NCBI RefSeq assembly: GCF_028621955.1
Contig: NZ_CP117516.1
Location: forward strand, 2,006,001 to 2,070,000
DNA: 64,000 bases
From: Erythrobacter sp. BLCC-B19
Lineage (GTDB): Bacteria > Pseudomonadota > Alphaproteobacteria > Sphingomonadales > Sphingomonadaceae
Direction of reading: 5' to 3'
The notes below the pieces were generated by a model. The model saw only the letters and a program-made list of their open reading frames with translations, was not told the origin of the DNA and did no database searches. This document shows, piece by piece, positions 27,180 to 37,200 of the stretch. Position numbers and translations under genes: made by a program. The number at the start of each line of letters is the position of its first letter. The first letter of the stretch is position 1.

Positions 27180-29096
27180 ATGAACCTGTCGCCAAGGATG
27201 CGCAGCTGGCTGTTGGCCGCGCTGTTCCTGCTGTTCTCGCAAATGCTGTTCTGGCCGCTGGTCGACTTTGCCGAGCGGATCACCCGCCCGGACGAAATCG
27301 ATCCGCGCGGCGAGATCACCTTCACCGCGCTCGATGAAAACCGCAAGGTGATCGCGGGCGGGGAGGTCTTCACCGCCAAGCGCCAGAAACAGCAGGGCTA
27401 TTATGCGCCGCTGGTGCCGGGGGCGGCCTATGCGCGCTTTGCCATTCCCTTCGATGTCGCCGATCCGCAAGCGCCCACCGGCTTTTATATGTCGCTGCGC
27501 GATGATGTGGCGGAGGTGCGGCTCAATGGGATGATCGCCCAGCCCGAAGTGACCGTCTCGCGCCAGCAGGGCAGCGTCAATGTCGGCCCGCATTTCGTGC
27601 CCTTGCCGCCCGCTGCGCTGCGCAAGGGGGCTAACCTGCTGGAGCTCGACGTGCGCGTCACCGGCACCGTCAACGACTTCCCCACCTTCGCCATCGGCGA
27701 TGCCGACGCGCTCGCCCGCGCGCACCGCTGGCGCACCTTCATGCTGCTCGATCTGCCGCTGGCCGGGATCGCGCTCCAGCTGTTCACCGTGCTGCTTTGC
27801 GCGGTAGTGGTGTGGCCGCGCGAAGATCGGCCACGGATCAACGCGATCATGCTGCTGCTGGGCCTCAGCGCCGCATCGACTGCCGTTCTATCCTACATTC
27901 CGCCGACCTGGCCCTTTGCCATCACGATCGGGCTTTATGTCCTGAGCAGCGCAGGGATCGGTCTGGCGGCCATCCACTATGCCCAGAGTGATGGGGCCGT
28001 GACGCTTGTGCCAGAACGGGCGCTGCGTTGGGCTTGGCTGGCGCTGCCGGTGCTGGTGGCGGTGCCCATGGCATGGGGTCATCTGGAGCCTGCCAGCGCG
28101 CCGGCGCTGATTGCCGCGACCGTCAAGGCCTCGTTCTGGTTCGTCAGCGCCCTGTGCGCGCTGGCCGCCCTTCTGCTGGCGCTGGCAGCCGCGCGCGGCG
28201 GCATGGCCGCGTGGTTCGAGCGGATGGTGCTCACCGTCAGCTTCTGTTTCTTCATCCTCGACCGGCTGGGGAGCATCTTTGAACTCCACTCGCTGTTCGA
28301 TGCATCGCTGCCGCTGACCCTGCCGTGGTCGCCCATCGTCGGCGTTCCGCTGGGCCTGTCGATGATCCTGTCGCTTGCCCGGCAGGCGAGCGAGGCACGG
28401 CGCACCGTGGTGCGATCGAACGAAATCCTCGCCGCCCAGCTGACCGAGCAGAACGCCAAGCTCGAAGCCAGCTACGAAGCACAAAAGCAGCTGCTTCAGC
28501 GCGAGGTGATGCTGGTGGAACGCCAGCGGATCGTGCGCGATATGCATGACGGGATCGGCGGGCAGCTGCTCGGGCTGATGATGCAGGTGAGGGGCGGGGG
28601 CGCGTCGCCGGTCGAGGTCGAACAGGGGCTTCAGGCCAGCATCGCCGACTTGCGGCTGATCGTCGATTCGATGGATTCGGCGGAAGAAGGCCTTGCCGAA
28701 ACCATGCGTTCCTTCGAACACCGCGTCCGCCCGCAGGTCGAGGCGGCCGGGATCGCGCTCGATTTCGTGGCCGAGGTGGACGAGAGCCTCGACCTTGGCC
28801 CGCGCCCGACCTTGCAACTGCTGCGTATCCTGCAGGAAGCCGTGACCAATGCGATGCGCCATTCGCGCGCGCGGCGGATTGCGGTGGCAGGAAGCGCGGG
28901 CGCGCAGGGGCCGATCCGCATCACGATCAGCGACAATGGCACAGGCCTGCCCGAAGGCTACCGGCGCGGGCGGGGGCTCACCAGCATGGAAACGCGCGCG
29001 CGCAATCTCGGCGGGGCGCTGACCATCGTCACCGGCAGCGAAGGCACCTGCCTGACGCTGGAAGTGCCGGTGACAGCCCCCGATCCCTCTGCCTGA
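27180..29096 (+). CDS. Membrane sensor histidine kinase (HisKA_3/NarX type)
   Basis: A 638-residue kinase. A GGGAGGGGG site precedes the ATG. The N-terminal helix (about 10-30) leads to a beta-rich extracytoplasmic domain (about 35-180), then about seven helices (about 185-395), resembling 7TMR-DISM sensors. A coiled coil (about 398-440) follows. The dimerisation domain carries His456 in RQRIVRDMHDGIGGQ. The ATPase domain has the N-box LQEAVTNAMRHS, ISDNGTGL and the G2 box GRGLTSMETRARNLGG. The family pairs with NarL-type regulators, and the closest candidate is the one at 18492. Confidence 0.93.
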   Translation: MNLSPRMRSWLLAALFLLFSQMLFWPLVDFAERITRPDEIDPRGEITFTALDENRKVIAGGEVFTAKRQKQQGYYAPLVPGAAYARFAIPFDVADPQAPTGFYMSLRDDVAEVRLNGMIAQPEVTVSRQQGSVNVGPHFVPLPPAALRKGANLLELDVRVTGTVNDFPTFAIGDADALARAHRWRTFMLLDLPLAGIALQLFTVLLCAVVVWPREDRPRINAIMLLLGLSAASTAVLSYIPPTWPFAITIGLYVLSSAGIGLAAIHYAQSDGAVTLVPERALRWAWLALPVLVAVPMAWGHLEPASAPALIAATVKASFWFVSALCALAALLLALAAARGGMAAWFERMVLTVSFCFFILDRLGSIFELHSLFDASLPLTLPWSPIVGVPLGLSMILSLARQASEARRTVVRSNEILAAQLTEQNAKLEASYEAQKQLLQREVMLVERQRIVRDMHDGIGGQLLGLMMQVRGGGASPVEVEQGLQASIADLRLIVDSMDSAEEGLAETMRSFEHRVRPQVEAAGIALDFVAEVDESLDLGPRPTLQLLRILQEAVTNAMRHSRARRIAVAGSAGAQGPIRITISDNGTGLPEGYRRGRGLTSMETRARNLGGALTIVTGSEGTCLTLEVPVTAPDPSA

Positions 29097-29156
29097 GGGG
29101 ATTGGCCAAGCGGCAGCCCCCGCGCACCCTTCCGCTGCACAAGAGGGAGGGAGACG

Positions 29157-30098
29157 ATGATGCACCGAGGGACACTGACGCTTGCCCTGACACTGGCGGC
29201 GGTGCTGGCCGCTGCGCCCGCCGCAGCCCAGCGCGCGCCGCGTGAAGGGCGCGCAGGCGCAGGCCCGGCTAGCGCGCAGGCCGACAGCCCCAACCCGGTC
29301 AAGCGCACCTGGGACTTCACCAAGCGCTTCGGCATCCCGCGCTTCGATCCACAGGATTGCACCAGCGATCCGGCGCGCCTTGCGGCCATGCTGGAAGATT
29401 ACAACGCCCGCGTTGATGCCTTCCTCGCCGGGCCGACCGACCCCAAGAAGCTGGGGCTGGAGCGGAAGAACTACGTCAAGCAGGTGCTCGGCACGGCGCG
29501 CGATATCGCCGCCTGGCGCGAGACTTTCGAGGCGACCGGCCAGCGCTCGCCCGACAGCGATGTGCCTCCGCTCGCGGCCGATATCTGCCGCGCGCAGATG
29601 CAGCGTCACCAGCTGCTGGCGCTGCGCGACGGGCTGAGAGCGATGGCGCGGGTCTATCCCGACATGGCCGAAATCGCCCCGCAGCTGGCCGAGGCCGATG
29701 CCGCGCTGGCGCAGATGGGCGATGACGCCGCGATCCGCCGCAAGGTTGAGGCCAACCGCGCCGCCGCGCTGGCGCAGGTGCGGATGAAGCCGCCTGTGGC
29801 CAGAAACCCGGCGCTGGAAAAGGGCCTGCATGACGGCTTTGCCCGTCTGGTGCCGGACGAGACGATCCTGCGCCTCCACCTCTACAGTTCAGATTGGTAT
29901 GTTCACCGCAACGCGATCACCAGCGTGCCCGAATATCGCCAGATCGGCGCATGGGTGGCGACGCGGCGCAGCGACGGGACGTGCTGGATCAGCGGGATCG
30001 ACCTGTGGCAGAACTACACCGGCGGCGGCTTTGATGCGGGGGAATACAAGCTCGGCCGCGCCCCGCAGCAGATCCTGTGCGAGAACCTGCCGGGCTGA
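29157..30098 (+). CDS. Exported protein of unknown function
   Basis: A 313-residue protein. An AGGGAGGGAGA site precedes two consecutive ATGs. A signal peptide (residues 1-25, ending AAAQ) and a Pro/Ala linker are followed by a helical region (about 60-220) with DPARLAAMLEDYNARVDAFL and RAQMQRHQLLALRDGL. A C-terminal alpha/beta part has LYSSDWYVHRNAITSVPEYRQIGAWV. I do not recognise the family. It may be transcribed with the sensor kinase, 60 nt upstream. Confidence 0.7.
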   Translation: MMHRGTLTLALTLAAVLAAAPAAAQRAPREGRAGAGPASAQADSPNPVKRTWDFTKRFGIPRFDPQDCTSDPARLAAMLEDYNARVDAFLAGPTDPKKLGLERKNYVKQVLGTARDIAAWRETFEATGQRSPDSDVPPLAADICRAQMQRHQLLALRDGLRAMARVYPDMAEIAPQLAEADAALAQMGDDAAIRRKVEANRAAALAQVRMKPPVARNPALEKGLHDGFARLVPDETILRLHLYSSDWYVHRNAITSVPEYRQIGAWVATRRSDGTCWISGIDLWQNYTGGGFDAGEYKLGRAPQQILCENLPG

Positions 30099-30198
30099 TC
30101 GGCAGCGGGCCTGTTCGCAGGCCGGATTTGCGCCTATGAGGGGGCGCGTTCGGCCCGTGTTCAGTGAAAGGGTCGTCAAGCACTGACCCCGAAACACT

Positions 30199-30732
30199 GT
30201 GTCCCGGCCACCCATTTCCCCTTCCGCCTCGCTCGAAGAGGCCTTTCTGGCGCAGAGCGAACGGCTGCTGCGCTTCGTGCGTGCGCGCGGGGCAGGTGAA
30301 GCGGCGGAGGACATTGTGCAGGAACTGTGGCTGCGGCTCGCGGCTGCGCCCGATCCGGTGGCAGCGGCGCAGATCGGTTACATGATGCGCGCGGCTGACC
30401 GGCTGATGATCGACCGCTATCGCTCGCAGCGGCAGGCGCGCGCGCGGGAACAGGCCTGGGCCGAGCTGCAGCCGGGCCTTGCCGACAACATCGCCCCGGC
30501 GCCCGCGCCCGACCGCGCCATCGCCGCGCGCCAACAGGTCGCCGCGGTTCAGACGGCGCTGGATGCGATCGGTCCGCGTGTCGCCGCAATCCTGCGCCGC
30601 CACCGGATCGATGGTGTCAGCCAGCGCGACATCGCCGCCGAATTCGGCATCAGCCTGAGCACGGTAGAGAGCGACTTGCGACGCGCCTACGCCGCCATCC
30701 TCGAAGTCAGGAGGACGCTCGATGAGGCTTGA
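30199..30732 (+). CDS. FecI-like ECF sigma factor
   Basis: A 177-residue sigma factor from a GTG start. Region 2 is visible in LEEAFLAQSERLLRFVRARGAG...AEDIVQELWLRL and region 4 in DGVSQRDIAAEFGISLSTVESDLRRAYA. It is followed by a FecR gene, a receptor with an STN signalling domain and an autotransporter, the standard order of iron-type cell-surface signalling. It would activate the receptor and probably the autotransporter when released by FecR. Confidence 0.93.
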   Translation: MSRPPISPSASLEEAFLAQSERLLRFVRARGAGEAAEDIVQELWLRLAAAPDPVAAAQIGYMMRAADRLMIDRYRSQRQARAREQAWAELQPGLADNIAPAPAPDRAIAARQQVAAVQTALDAIGPRVAAILRRHRIDGVSQRDIAAEFGISLSTVESDLRRAYAAILEVRRTLDEA

Positions 30733-30771
30733 GCGCAATGGCTCCGTCTTGCAGACAGGAGACTGTTTGCG

Positions 30772-31698
30772 ATGAAACCTGACCTGCCAATCCACGATGC
30801 CGCCCTCCACTGGGCGCTGCAGACGGGCGAGCCCGATTTTGCCGATTGGGATGCCTTTACGGCATGGCTGGAGGCCGATCCGGCGCATGGGCGGGCCTAT
30901 GACGCCGCACAGGTCGCGCTGGATGAGGCGGCAGCGCTGGTTCCTGCGAGCGAAACCGAACCTGTCGCCGCCAATGACAACGCCCCCGGCTGGCTTTCAG
31001 GCGGGCGGGCGTGGCTCGGCGGGGCGGTGGCAGCTGCACTGGTGCTGGCCACGACCTTTCTGATCGGGTTCTGGCCGCAGGGCGAGGCGCTGTATGTCAC
31101 CGCGCCGGGCGAGACCCGGCTGATTGCGCTGGACGATGGCAGCAGCGTGACGCTCGGCGGGGGTAGCCGCCTGACCATCGAAGGCGCGCGCGCGGCGCGG
31201 CTGGAGAGCGGGCAGGCGCTCTTCACCATCCGCCATGACGCGGCCGATCCTTTCGTGCTGCAAGCTGGCGCGACCCGGCTGGTCGATGCGGGGACAGTGT
31301 TCGATGTGCGGATGGTCGGCACCAGTCTCGATGTCGCCGTGGCCGAGGGCGCGGTGATCATCGACCCGCAGGCGCAAGGCGTGAGGGTGGACGCGGGCCA
31401 GCGCGCGGTCGGCACTGACGGCGTGTTTCGCGTCGACCGGTTCGATGCTGCCTCGGTGGGCGAATGGAGCCGCGGGCGGATCACCTTCCAGAACGCGACC
31501 CTCGCCGACATCGCTGCCGATCTGACCCGCGCGACCGGCACGACCTTCACCAGCACCGACAGCGCCACGCGCCTGTCAGGCAGTATCGCGCTCGATGCGG
31601 TAAAGGCCGATCCGCGCGCGCTGGAAGGGCTGCTGGGTGTCCGGGTGCGTCCGCGCACGGATGGCGAGGGGGAGGGCTGGGTGATCGCTGCCCGCTGA
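30772..31698 (+). CDS. FecR family anti-sigma regulator
   Basis: A 308-residue inner-membrane protein. The cytoplasmic N-terminal DUF4880-type domain (WALQTGEPDFADWDAFTAWLEADPAHGRAYD) precedes one membrane helix (about 83-101). The periplasmic FecR domain has APGETRLIALDDGSSVTLGGGSRL and a GTVFDVRMVG motif, and the C-terminal part resembles an STN-like fold. It relays the receptor signal to the sigma factor encoded 40 nt upstream. Confidence 0.94.
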   Translation: MKPDLPIHDAALHWALQTGEPDFADWDAFTAWLEADPAHGRAYDAAQVALDEAAALVPASETEPVAANDNAPGWLSGGRAWLGGAVAAALVLATTFLIGFWPQGEALYVTAPGETRLIALDDGSSVTLGGGSRLTIEGARAARLESGQALFTIRHDAADPFVLQAGATRLVDAGTVFDVRMVGTSLDVAVAEGAVIIDPQAQGVRVDAGQRAVGTDGVFRVDRFDAASVGEWSRGRITFQNATLADIAADLTRATGTTFTSTDSATRLSGSIALDAVKADPRALEGLLGVRVRPRTDGEGEGWVIAAR

Positions 31699-31702
31699 TG
31701 CC

Positions 31703-34162
31703 ATGAGACCGCTCATCCCGCTTGCCGCCATCGCCATGCTGGCCGCGCCGGCCGCGCTCGAAGCGCGGTCGGTTGAGCTGGCCGTGCCCGCTGGCACCGT
31801 GGCCGAGGCGGCGATCGCGATTGCGCGCGCGACCAATGCCAGCATCGTGATCGCCGATCCCGCACAGGGGGCGCGGCGGATTGCCCCCATCGTCGGCCGG
31901 ATGGATGCCGGTGAGGCCGTCCACAAGCTTGCCCGGGCAAGCGGGATGCAGGCGGTGAAGGTCGGCCCCAATGCCTGGCGGCTGGTCGCCGCGCCGCCCC
32001 GAAGGTCGCTGCTGAAGCGCGCCCGCCCGGCAACCTCGCCGTCGGCACCGGCGCGCGCGGCGCAGTCCGAAGGCTCGGAGGAGACCGAAGGCGCGCCCAT
32101 CATCGTCACAGCGACCAAGCGCGATCTGGCCTTTGGCGAAGTGGCCGCGCAGGTCACGTTGCTTGATGGCGACGTGCTCCAGCGCGGCGGGGTGGGCGGC
32201 ACCGAGAAGATCATGCAGCGCGCCGCCAGCGTCAGCTCGACCTATCTCGGCAGCGGACGCAACAAGCTGTTCATCCGCGGCATTGCGGATTCGAGCTTCA
32301 CCGGGCCGACGCAGGCAACCGTCGGCCAGTATTTCGGCGACCTGCGCCTGTCCTACAACGCCCCCGACCCCGACCTGCGCCTGTCCGACATGGAGCGGGT
32401 CGAGATCCTCGAAGGGCCGCAGGGCACGCTCTACGGCGCTGGTTCGCTCGGCGGGATCATCCGGCTGGTGCCGCGCGCGCCGGAACCGGGCGAGACCAGC
32501 CTCGTCGTTTCGGGCGGGGCGAGCGCGATCGTCAATGGCGAGCCGGGCGGCGATGCCCATGCGACCATGAACCTGCCGCTGGCAGGCGAGACAGCGACGC
32601 TGCGCCTCAATCTCGATGCGGCAACGCTTGGCGGCTATATCGACAAGCCGCTGATCGGGCAGCGCAATGTCAACCGCACCGATATCCTGTCGGGCCGCGC
32701 GGCGCTCAGGGTCGACATCGCGCCCGATTGGCAGGCCGATGTGATCCTGCTGGGGCAGGATACGCAGGCCGCCGACAGCCAGTATGCCGACCGCGTCAGC
32801 GCGCGCGCGCTTGAAAGCTCGGCGCAGGTGACGGAGGGCAGCCGGGCGCAATACGGGCAGGCGCAGCTGGTGCTAAGCGGACGGATCGGCGGGGTGCGGA
32901 TCAAATCGTCGACCGGGATCGGCGCGCAGGATCTGACCGAGCGATACGATGCCACCGCCCCCGGCAGCGCGCCGCGCCTGTTCAGCCAGCGCGGGCAGAC
33001 GCACATGATCGCCAACGAAACCCGCATCTGGCAGCCGGTGGGCAAGGGGAGCGGACTGGGCTGGGTGCTGGGCACCAGCGTGATCGACAGCCGCAACACC
33101 CTGACCCGCGCGCTGGGCCTTGCAGGGCAGCCGCCTGCCGCCACCACCGGGGTCGAGAACACCGTGTTCGAGATCACCGGCTATGGCGAGGCGAGTTATC
33201 GCCTGCTTCCGATCCTGACCCTGGCGGCGGGCCTGCGCGCCACCACGGTCGAGCTGGGGGGCGAAGGCGAGAATGTTCCGCTCCAGATCGCGCTGGCGGG
33301 CCGTGCGGTCACTGCCACCCGGCGCGAGACCGCCTATCTCCCCTCTGCCTCGGCCCTGCTCGACGTCGGCGAGGATGGCCGCGCCTACCTGCGCTATCAG
33401 GAGGGCTTCCGGCCCGGCGGGCTGGCGGTGTCGGGCGAGTTCGTGCGGCAGTTCCGATCCGATCATGCCCGCACCATCGAACTGGGCGGCGGCTGGGGCG
33501 TGCCGGGGCGCGGGGATTTCGACCTTTCGGCCAGCCTGTCCTATACCCATTGGCGCGACATTCAGGCCGATTTCATCGACGAGCGGGGCTTGCCCACCAC
33601 CGCCAATATCGGCACCGGCAGGATCTGGTCGGCCAGCTTGTCCGGCAGCGTGCGGCTTGCGCCGGGCCTGAGGCTTGAGGCCGGAGCGACGATCAACGAC
33701 AGCGAAGTCGATGTCCCGGTGTTCTTCTCGCTTACCCCGCTGACGCTCACCGGGTTCAACATCCAGCCGCCGCGCGGGGCGGAAAGCGCCGCGCGCATCC
33801 TTGCCGCCCCGCGCCTCAGCCGCATCCCCAACATCGCGCGTTTTTCCGGCCGGACGGGGCTGACATGGCGGCGCGAATTCGGGAATGGCACCGCGCTCGA
33901 GGCTGACGGCTGGATCAGCTATATCGGCAAGTCGCGGCTCGGGATCGGGCCGGAACTGGGTGAATTGCAGGGCGATTATCTCGACAGCGGGATGATCCTG
34001 CGCTTCGGGCGCGACAATGCCGGGCTGACGCTGACGCTCAGCAACCTGTTCGACAGCGAAGGCAACCGCTTTGCGCTCGGCACGCCGTTCAGCACGGGGC
34101 GCGCGCAGACGACACCGCTCCAGCCGCGCACCATCCGCATCGGGTTCGACATCCGGTTCTAG
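31703..34162 (+). CDS. TonB-dependent receptor with STN signalling domain
   Basis: An 819-residue outer-membrane receptor. After the signal peptide (about 1-22), residues about 25-95 form the secretin/TonB short N-terminal domain (VAEAAIAIARATNASIVIADP) that contacts FecR. A Pro/Ala linker, the plug (VEILEGPQGTLYGAGSLGGIIRLV) and a 22-strand-type barrel follow, ending with an aromatic Phe. This is the FecA-type transducer of the locus. The ligand is unknown, and the iron theme is only inferred from family habits. Confidence 0.93.
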   Translation: MRPLIPLAAIAMLAAPAALEARSVELAVPAGTVAEAAIAIARATNASIVIADPAQGARRIAPIVGRMDAGEAVHKLARASGMQAVKVGPNAWRLVAAPPRRSLLKRARPATSPSAPARAAQSEGSEETEGAPIIVTATKRDLAFGEVAAQVTLLDGDVLQRGGVGGTEKIMQRAASVSSTYLGSGRNKLFIRGIADSSFTGPTQATVGQYFGDLRLSYNAPDPDLRLSDMERVEILEGPQGTLYGAGSLGGIIRLVPRAPEPGETSLVVSGGASAIVNGEPGGDAHATMNLPLAGETATLRLNLDAATLGGYIDKPLIGQRNVNRTDILSGRAALRVDIAPDWQADVILLGQDTQAADSQYADRVSARALESSAQVTEGSRAQYGQAQLVLSGRIGGVRIKSSTGIGAQDLTERYDATAPGSAPRLFSQRGQTHMIANETRIWQPVGKGSGLGWVLGTSVIDSRNTLTRALGLAGQPPAATTGVENTVFEITGYGEASYRLLPILTLAAGLRATTVELGGEGENVPLQIALAGRAVTATRRETAYLPSASALLDVGEDGRAYLRYQEGFRPGGLAVSGEFVRQFRSDHARTIELGGGWGVPGRGDFDLSASLSYTHWRDIQADFIDERGLPTTANIGTGRIWSASLSGSVRLAPGLRLEAGATINDSEVDVPVFFSLTPLTLTGFNIQPPRGAESAARILAAPRLSRIPNIARFSGRTGLTWRREFGNGTALEADGWISYIGKSRLGIGPELGELQGDYLDSGMILRFGRDNAGLTLTLSNLFDSEGNRFALGTPFSTGRAQTTPLQPRTIRIGFDIRF

Positions 34163-34238
34163 AAAAAATCGCGGGCGGCCAAGGTTGGTGCGCGATGCCT
34201 CCGTCTCCTGAAGCAAAGGATCAGGAGGAAACCCCTAA

Positions 34239-37200
34239 ATGCACCCCCGTACGCTTCTCGCCGGCACGGCCCTTGCCGCGCTGGCTCAGCCCCTTGCCGC
34301 CCAGACCGTCATCAGCACCGCGCGCACGACGCCGGTGGTGACCTCGACCGTCAATGGCGGGCAGCCCAATGACGTACGGATCGAGACGGCGGGGTCGGTC
34401 ACCGTCACCAGCGGGACGGCGGTGACGGTCGACAGCAACAATTCGGTGACCAACGCGGGCAACATCACCATCAGCAATGCCGACAATGCCACCGGCATTC
34501 TGGTGACAGGCGCGCGCACGGCCAACATCACCAATTCCGGCACGATCACGATCGACGAGACCTACACCGCCACCGACAGCGATAATGACGGCGACCTTGA
34601 TGGGCCTTTCGCGGTGGGCACCGGCCGCACCGCGATCCGCATCGATGGCCCGCTGACCGGCAATCTCAGCCACACCGGCACCATCGTGGTCGAAGGCAAC
34701 GCCTCGGCCGGAATCCGCGCCAATGCCGCGATCACCGGCACCTTCACCCATGAAGGCAAGACCACTGTCACCGGCAACAATTCGGTCGGCGTGGCGATGG
34801 GCGACATTTCGGGCAATGTGCGCCTCGCGGGAGAGATCACCGCGCGCGGCGGCAATTCGCAGGGCGCGGTGCTCGGCGGCAATCTCGGCGGTGCGCTGCG
34901 GGTGCAGAGCACCATCACGGTCAGCGGCTATCGCACCGTGCCGGCCCCGACCGACGTTTCCAAGCTCGATGCCGACGATCTGCTGCAAGGCGGCAGTGCG
35001 CTGGTGATCGAGGGCAATGTCGCCAAGGGCATCATCTTCGAAATCGCCCCGACCGATTCGGTCGCGAGCGACAATGACGAGGACAAGGACGGGATCGAGG
35101 ATGCCAAGGAAGGCACCACCCGGATCATCGCCTATGGCGCAGCCCCCGCGGTGCAGATCGGCGGCACCACCAATGACATCACCATCGGCGCGACCGAGGG
35201 CACGGCGAATAATTTCGGCATCATCATGTCGGGCATCATTCTGGGCGATGGTGTCTATGCCGGGGTCAATGGCACCGGGATGCGGATTGGCGGTCGCGGG
35301 GCGGATGTGACCATCACCAACGGGATGCAGATCAATGGCAGCATCGGCGGCGCGGCGCGCGATGGCAATGCGACCGGGCTTGAACTGGGCACGGGCACCA
35401 CTCTGCCGGTGCTGAACAATGCCGGCACGCTGGTAGCCAACGTCAGCGGCACCGCGACCGGCACCGGGCGCGCGACCGCGCTGCTGATCGCCGAGGGTGC
35501 CTCGCTGCCGATCCTGCGCAACTCCAAGTCGATCAGTGCCGCCACCACCACGGCGGGCAGCGCCTTTGCGATCCGCGACCTTTCGGGCACGCTCGGACTG
35601 ATCGAAAACAGCGGTGCGATTGCCGCGAGCGGGGCGGACGCGGCCTCGACCCGCAATGTCGCGATCGACCTGTCGGCACGCACCGGCGACAGCATCATCC
35701 GTCAGACCGTGGTGAGCAGCGGCAATGCCGCGCCCTCGATCACCGGAGACATCCGGTTCGGCAGCGGCTCGGATCTCCTCGAATTGCTCGACGGCGTGGC
35801 AAGCGGCACGGTTAGCTTCGGCGGCGGCACCAACCGCTTTGTCCTGAGCGGCGATGCAGCCTTCAGCGGCACGTCGGACTTTGGCGGCGGAGCGGGCACG
35901 CTTTCGCTGGCTGACACCGCGGTCTTTTCGGGCCGGTTGCTCAATGCGCAGAACGTCGGCGTGCAGCTTTCCGCCGGTACGCTGGTGCTGACGGGGACGA
36001 ACAACATTGCCAGCCTCAATGTCGGTGCGACCGGGGTGATCGGCGTGACCGTGGGCGGCGCGGCCGACGTCAACACCGCGATCAATGTCAGCGGCAACGC
36101 CACCTTCGCGAGCGGATCGAAGCTGCGTATTCGCCTTGCCGATCTCACCATCACCGGCGGCACCTATTCGGTGCTGACCGCGGGCAGCCTCACAGGCGCG
36201 AGCAACCTTGCCGCCGACAGCGCGCTGGTGCCGTTCCTCTACAAGGCCACGCTGGGGGTGAGCGGGAACACCATCAACGTGGCGATCAACCGCAAGGCGA
36301 CCAGCGAGCTTGGCCTCAATGTCACTGAAAGCGCGGCCTTCGATCCGCTGTTCGCTGCGCTGTCGAAGGACGCCAAGGTCGCCGACCTGTTCCTCAACAT
36401 CGGCACCGCCGAGGTGTTTCAGGCCTATGTTGCGGCAACCATGCCCGATCACGCGGGCGGCAGCTTTGAAGGCCTCAGCCAGGGTCTGCGCGCCTTTGAC
36501 CGGCACTTCATGGACCCCAACTCGCCCTTCGATGAAGAAGGCAAGTTCCGCATCATCGCCGATTTCGCCAACTGGAACGCCGACAAGGAGCGCGGCCAAT
36601 CGGCTGACTTCGACCTTACCGGCCTCGGGTTCCGGCTGGGCGGCGAATATCTGACCAAGGCGGGCGCCTTCGGGGTGACCGGCAGCTGGCTGTGGAACAA
36701 GCACAAGTCGGGCTTCTTCGACAATTCGGTGCTGAGCGACAGCTATGAAGCCGGCGCGCATTGGCGCGGCAAGTTCGGCCCCGTCATCAGCTTTGCCCGC
36801 GTGGGTCTGGGCAAGGCCGATTTCTCGGGCAGCCGCGTGGTCGCAGGCGGCACCGGCACCAATGCCTTCAGCTACACCATCAACCGCGCCTGGAAAGGCG
36901 ACTTCGTCACGGCGACTGGCGGCGTCTCGATCGAGGGCGGCGGGCAGTTCTTCTTCTTCCGCCCGTCACTGGTGGTCGATTACCTGCGGCTGAAGGAAGA
37001 CGGCTATACCGAAACCGGCGGCGGCAATGCGCTGAACCTGACGGTCGAGGGCCGTTCGAGCAAGGAAGTCGGCATCAACGGCGCGGTTGCCGTCGGGGCC
37101 GATCTGTGGGGGATGCAGGCGCGCGATACCGGCTGGTTCCGGCTTGAGGCCGAGGGCGGCTGGCGCGAATTGCTGACCAACGAGCTGGGCGCGACCCGTG

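Noticed and set aside
34221..36761. Long open frame on the minus strand (846 codons) opposite the second autotransporter
   Set aside because: Same antisense codon-bias artefact. No motif or sensible start site is present.
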